Source of the DNA: Myxococcaceae bacterium
Lineage (GTDB): Bacteria; Myxococcota_A; Polyangia; Polyangiales; Ga0077539
Length of the DNA: 64,000 bases
Reading direction: 5' to 3'
NCBI GenBank assembly: GCA_004297725.1
Contig: SCUS01000133.1
Coordinates: 186,001-250,000, forward strand
Part shown: positions 60,921 to 64,000 of the stretch, piece after piece
Position numbering within the stretch: position 1 is the first letter of the stretch
Layout of the letters: each line of letters starts with the position of its first letter
The notes under the pieces: generated by a model
Seen by the model: the letters and a program-made list of their open reading frames with translations, nothing else
Database searches by the model: none
What the model was told of the DNA's origin: nothing
Made by a program: the position numbers and the translations under genes

Positions 60921-62323
60921 GCCTGCACCACCGGCAGCGCGATGCGACGGTGCGTCTGCGCCACCCTCGGAGGCGCCGGGCGCTTCACCGACTCCAGCCT
61001 CCCCTCCAGCGAGTGCTTGTTGGCGCGGGCGATCTCCGCGACCACCACCGCGCCGGCGTCGAGGCCCAGCCCGCCCGGCAGGTGGACGATCTCGTTGCGC
61101 CGGGTTCGACCGACGCGGGTGCTCGCCCCCGGGCGGCTCGGCCCCTCGATGAGCACCTCGACGCGCGATCCCACCATGGACGCGAGGTTGGCGCGGGTGA
61201 GCGCCTCGGACACCTCGAAGAGCGCGAGGAGCCGGGTCTGCTTCTCCTCGTCGCTGACGTCGTCGTCGAGGCGCAGCGCGGGGGTGTGCGGCCGGGGCGA
61301 ATACTTGAACCCGTAAAGCGCGGAGAAGCCCACCTCGCGCACCAGCGAGAGCGTGAGCTCGAAGTCCGCGGCGGTCTCCCCAGGGAAGCCGACGATGATG
61401 TCGGTGGACATCGTGAGCGAGGGCCGCGCGGCGCGCAGCGCGTCGACGCGGGCGACGTACTCCGCGCGGGTGTACCGGCGGATCATGCGCTTCAGCATGC
61501 GGTCGGAGCCGGACTGCACGGGCATGTGGACGTGGTCGGCGAGCACCGGGAGCTCGGCGTGGGCGCGCACCAGCGAGGCCGTGAGGTGACGCGGGTGCGG
61601 CGAGGTGTAGCGCAGCCGGTCGAGCCCGGGGGCCTCCTCGGCGATGCGTCGCAGCAGCGCAGGAAACTGCGACTCGTCGGGGTCGCGGTCGGGCTCCACG
61701 GGGGTCGACGGGTCCATGAAGCTGTTGACCGTCTGGCCGAGGAGCACCACCTCGCGGGCGCCACCGTCGACCAGCGCCCGCACCTCGCGCACCACGTCGT
61801 CCGCCGAGCGGTAGCGCTCCGGGCCGCGGGTGTACGGCACGATGCAGAACGAGCAGCGCTCGTCGCAGCCCTTCATCACCGTCACGTACGCGCTCGCGCC
61901 GACGCCCCCCTCGCGCACCTGGTTGGTGAGGAAGCGCGGGTCGTCCACGTCGAAGACCGTGCGCACCGACGGGGTCGCGCCCATCTCGGCGTCTCGGATG
62001 AGCGCGGGCAGCTCGGCCAGGTTGTCCGGGCCGATCACCACGTCGATGAAGGGCATGTCCTTCACGAGGCGCTCGCCCTCCTGCTGCGCGACGCACCCGG
62101 CCACCACCAGCACCACGTCGGACTTCTTCAGCCGGCCCGCCTCGCTGCGGAGCTTCTGCTCGGCCTTCTCTCGCACCGAGCAGGTGTTGAGGATCACCAC
62201 GTCCGCCCCCTCCACCTCGGGGACGATCTCGTAGCCCGCGGCGAGCATCAGCTCCTCGATGCGCTGGGAGTCGTGGACGTTCATCTGGCAGCCGAAGGTC
62301 ACCAGGGCGAGGCGCTTGGTCAT
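60917..62323 (-). CDS. miaB: tRNA-2-methylthio-N6-isopentenyladenosine37 synthase MiaB
   Basis: MiaB is a radical-SAM methylthiotransferase acting on i6A37 of tRNA. The 468-residue protein has the N-terminal iron-sulfur cysteines C12, C48 and C77 (FGCQMN, LNTCSVRE, AGCVAQ), the radical SAM triplet C153-x3-C157-x2-C160 (GCDERCSFC), FGFPGET-type downstream motifs and a TRAM-like C-terminus. Length is right. Coupled to the gamma-carbonic anhydrase gene. A palindrome copy lies at 61301-61316. Confidence 0.95.
   Translation of the reverse strand: MTKRLALVTFGCQMNVHDSQRIEELMLAAGYEIVPEVEGADVVILNTCSVREKAEQKLRSEAGRLKKSDVVLVVAGCVAQQEGERLVKDMPFIDVVIGPDNLAELPALIRDAEMGATPSVRTVFDVDDPRFLTNQVREGGVGASAYVTVMKGCDERCSFCIVPYTRGPERYRSADDVVREVRALVDGGAREVVLLGQTVNSFMDPSTPVEPDRDPDESQFPALLRRIAEEAPGLDRLRYTSPHPRHLTASLVRAHAELPVLADHVHMPVQSGSDRMLKRMIRRYTRAEYVARVDALRAARPSLTMSTDIIVGFPGETAADFELTLSLVREVGFSALYGFKYSPRPHTPALRLDDDVSDEEKQTRLLALFEVSEALTRANLASMVGSRVEVLIEGPSRPGASTRVGRTRRNEIVHLPGGLGLDAGAVVVAEIARANKHSLEGRLESVKRPAPPRVAQTHRRIALPVVQA
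61301..61316. repeat. Recurring palindrome ATAC-N8-GTAA
   Basis: ATACTTGAACCCGTAA inside miaB. Coding strand reads CTT-TAC-GGG-TTC-AAG-TAT. Confidence 0.7.
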
Positions 62324-62441
62324 GGGTCGATGGGTTCCGGCGTGGAGGACTAGAACGGGTGAAGGGCGGGAGGTTGTTCTGCCGGGTGCATAGGGTCAAG
62401 GGCGGCCGCTGGGCCCTTGCGCCGAGCGTTGGCCCCCTACC

Positions 62442-63086
62442 ATGCTGCCCGCGACGATGGATCCGCTTCCCTCACGGTACGCCGCGTTCGCGCTGATGCT
62501 CGCGGCGCCCCTCCCCGCGCAGGCGCAGCCCTGGCTTGCTCCGCCGAGGCCCGCCGTGAGGCTGGGCAACGGTCCGCTGCTGCTCGACGAGCAGCCCGCC
62601 CCGGGACGGGTGCCGCTCCGGTTGCGCTCTCCCTCCAGGCCCCAGCACGTGGTCATCGAGGCCCGCTCGGCGGTCGTCTCCGCGACGCAGCCCGGCCCCA
62701 TCCTCCGCGCCGCGGGTGCATGCAACACGCCCTGCCTGCTCTGGGTGCCGCGGGGCACGCTGCGGCTGCGGAGCACCGCGCCGGGGCTGCGCTCGACCGA
62801 CCTCGACATCGACGTCGACGCCGCGACCTCCGTCGAGCTGCGCGCCCCGTCGAGCGCGCTCTTCAACGTCGGCACCGGGCTCACCGCGCTCGGGGCCACG
62901 GTGATGATCGCCACCGCCTCGGTGGCCCTCGCCCAGCAGATCAACGGCGCCGCCCCGGACGATCAGCTGCGCCCGACCGCGGCCATCGGCCTCTCGCTGC
63001 TCGGGGCGCTGATCATGGGCGCCGGCATTCCCCTCCTGGTCGTGCACCGCACGGGCTACCGGCAGGCGGCCCTGCCCCAGCGGTAG
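62442..63086 (+). CDS. Exported protein of unknown function with C-terminal membrane helices
   Basis: A 214-residue protein with a signal-like N-terminus (AAFALMLAAPLPAQAQ), a beta-rich middle (PGRVPLRLRSPSRPQHVVIEARS, CNTPCLLWVPRGTLRLRS) and two hydrophobic helices at the end (TGLTALGATVMIATASVAL, GLSLLGALIMGAGIPLLVV). Family not recognised, possibly PEGA-like. ATG at 62442; another at 62457 gives a shorter N-terminus. A TACCAT sits immediately before the first ATG. Convergent with the next gene at five bases. Confidence 0.65.
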   Translation: MLPATMDPLPSRYAAFALMLAAPLPAQAQPWLAPPRPAVRLGNGPLLLDEQPAPGRVPLRLRSPSRPQHVVIEARSAVVSATQPGPILRAAGACNTPCLLWVPRGTLRLRSTAPGLRSTDLDIDVDAATSVELRAPSSALFNVGTGLTALGATVMIATASVALAQQINGAAPDDQLRPTAAIGLSLLGALIMGAGIPLLVVHRTGYRQAALPQR

Positions 63087-63090
63087 CGCG

Positions 63091-63903
63091 TCAGGGCGAT
63101 GGCTCGGCGAGAAGGCGCTCGATGGTCTGCGAGAGCGCCCCGGGCGCCTCGGTGCCCACGGTCACCTCGCGGACGTTGCCCCCGCGGTCGAGCACCACCA
63201 TCGTCGGCAGGCTCTGCACGGCGTAGCTGCGCATCGCCGTCGCGTTGGAGGCCAGCGTGTACCGGATGTTCATGCGCATCCCGACGGTGCGAGCGACGTC
63301 GACGGACTCGTCCGTGAGCCCGAGGACCGTGAGGCCCTGCGCGCGGTAGCGGTCGGCCATGCGGTTGAGCACCGGCATCATCTGTCGACACGGGCCGCAC
63401 CAGCTCGCCCAGAAGTCCAGGATCACCACGCGACCCCGGAGCTGCGAGAGGTCCACCGGGTCGGCGCCCATGGCCACCGCGCTCGAACCGAGGCCGGGAG
63501 GCGCCTGCCCTACCCGCAGCGACCCCGGAGCCGCGTCCTCCGGAGGAGCCTCAAGCCGGGCGCGAACCGGCACCCGGCGAGCGCCACGACGCAGGACGAG
63601 GGCGTAGTCCGAGCCCGCCCCCGCAGCCCGCACCGAGGTCGTGAAGCCCTCGACCGACCCCGGAGCGACACCCTGGGAGAGCACGATCACGTCGCCCGCG
63701 ACGAGGCCCGCGCGCTCGGCCGGACTCCCGGGGACCACCCGCTCGACGCGCAGTCCGCCCGCCCCTGGCAGCGCCCGCAGGCCCGCGCCCAGGAAGCCTG
63801 GCCTCGCGGTGCCAGGCCTCGGATCGGCGGTCGCCGGCGTCGGGCCCGTCGCCATCAGGAGCCCGCACCACGCCGCCAACCACACCTGCCTGGATCGCAA
63901 CAT
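63091..63903 (-). CDS. Periplasmic PDZ-thioredoxin (TlpA/ResA-like) fusion
   Basis: A 270-residue exported protein: signal peptide, a PDZ-like domain (GLRVERVVPGSPAERAGLVAGDVIVLSQG) and a C-terminal TlpA-type thioredoxin domain with active site WCGPC (FWASWCGPCRQMMPVLN) and cis-proline region VQSLPTMVVLD. It would reduce or isomerise disulfides on periplasmic clients, with the PDZ possibly binding their C-termini. The gene arrangement PDZ-TlpA is not a common one. The ATG at 63903 was preferred to the GTG at 63912. Confidence 0.85.
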   Translation of the reverse strand: MLRSRQVWLAAWCGLLMATGPTPATADPRPGTARPGFLGAGLRALPGAGGLRVERVVPGSPAERAGLVAGDVIVLSQGVAPGSVEGFTTSVRAAGAGSDYALVLRRGARRVPVRARLEAPPEDAAPGSLRVGQAPPGLGSSAVAMGADPVDLSQLRGRVVILDFWASWCGPCRQMMPVLNRMADRYRAQGLTVLGLTDESVDVARTVGMRMNIRYTLASNATAMRSYAVQSLPTMVVLDRGGNVREVTVGTEAPGALSQTIERLLAEPSP

Positions 63904-63967
63904 CCCGGCCACCGTGCGGCGTTCGCACCGGGGCCGTCAAGCGCGGCCGCGGTATGCTCGCCCGGTC

Positions 63968-64000
63968 ATGCGGCGCCGTCGACGAAGCGGGATCCTCGTG
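63968..64000 (+). CDS. Possible start of a gene running off the window
   Basis: An ATG at 63968 opens a frame of 11 codons (MRRRRRSGILV) before the window ends. GTATGCT about eight bases upstream could be a -10. Too short to identify. Confidence 0.3.
   Translation, partial: MRRRRRSGILV

Overview
The window is very GC-rich and gene-dense, with no gene-free stretch above about 225 bases. It looks like a chromosomal piece of a myxobacterium (Myxococcota, formerly Deltaproteobacteria), probably of the Polyangia/Sandaracinus type. Evidence: many lipoproteins with Asp/Pro/Ala-rich linkers, 18 MopE-like Cys/Asp metal-binding repeats, a MYXO-CTERM-like C-terminal tail, an AgmX/PglI-like C-terminal domain, a PknB-type Ser/Thr kinase and a GAF-type sigma54 activator. 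No tRNA, rRNA, CRISPR array, IS element, integrase or prophage was seen. Taxonomy is inferred from protein style only.

Layout. 1-2458: end of the macromolecular synthesis operon (dnaG, then the start of rpoD, leftward). 2680-9402: small membrane and enzyme genes (DUF962, CPBP protease, HAD hydrolase, pterin dehydratase, PssA) and a haem/PQQ-type dehydrogenase lipoprotein. 9612-15948: DUF2325, a six-hairpin glycosidase-like lipoprotein, ung, a HIT hydrolase and a VWA/MopE lipoprotein. 16066-18924: ahpD-ahpC facing away from a sigma54 activator, with nested inverted repeats between them. 18934-25144: PDZ protease, LuxR regulator, 6-pyruvoyl-tetrahydropterin synthase-like protein, PanE-like reductase, RsmE, DUF938 and a sugar-phosphate transferase. 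25175-30406: SGNH hydrolase, phosphodiester glycosidase and two Cys-containing lipoproteins, one with 103 cysteines. 30439-36481: OmpR-type regulator, proline iminopeptidase, TPR lipoprotein, diheme peroxidase and an eight-repeat IPT/TIG protein. 37195-43722: an ECF sigma factor heading a translationally coupled four-gene chain, then envelope proteins. 43731-49174: two coupled MopE-type surface proteins, one with an Asp-box C-terminal half and one MYXO-CTERM-like. 49331-53980: tandem paralogous GTPases, an orphan TRAP receptor, a CheA-like kinase without CheW domain, DUF971. 54029-64000: rplC-rlmE, nucleotidyltransferase, kinase, UDP-glucose dehydrogenase, Skp/OmpH, miaB-gamma carbonic anhydrase, TlpA-PDZ.

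Two genome-scale signals cut across these genes. First, an interrupted palindrome, TTACC-N6-GGTAA (core TAC-N8-GTA), recurs about a dozen times including variants. Most copies lie inside genes, where codons that look uncommon in this GC-rich sequence fall on its arms. Second, many genes have no Shine-Dalgarno sequence but carry a TTGAC-N17-(-10) promoter ending only 7-15 bases before the start codon, which suggests leaderless or nearly leaderless mRNAs. Convergent genes often lie almost stop to stop, leaving no room for intrinsic terminators.
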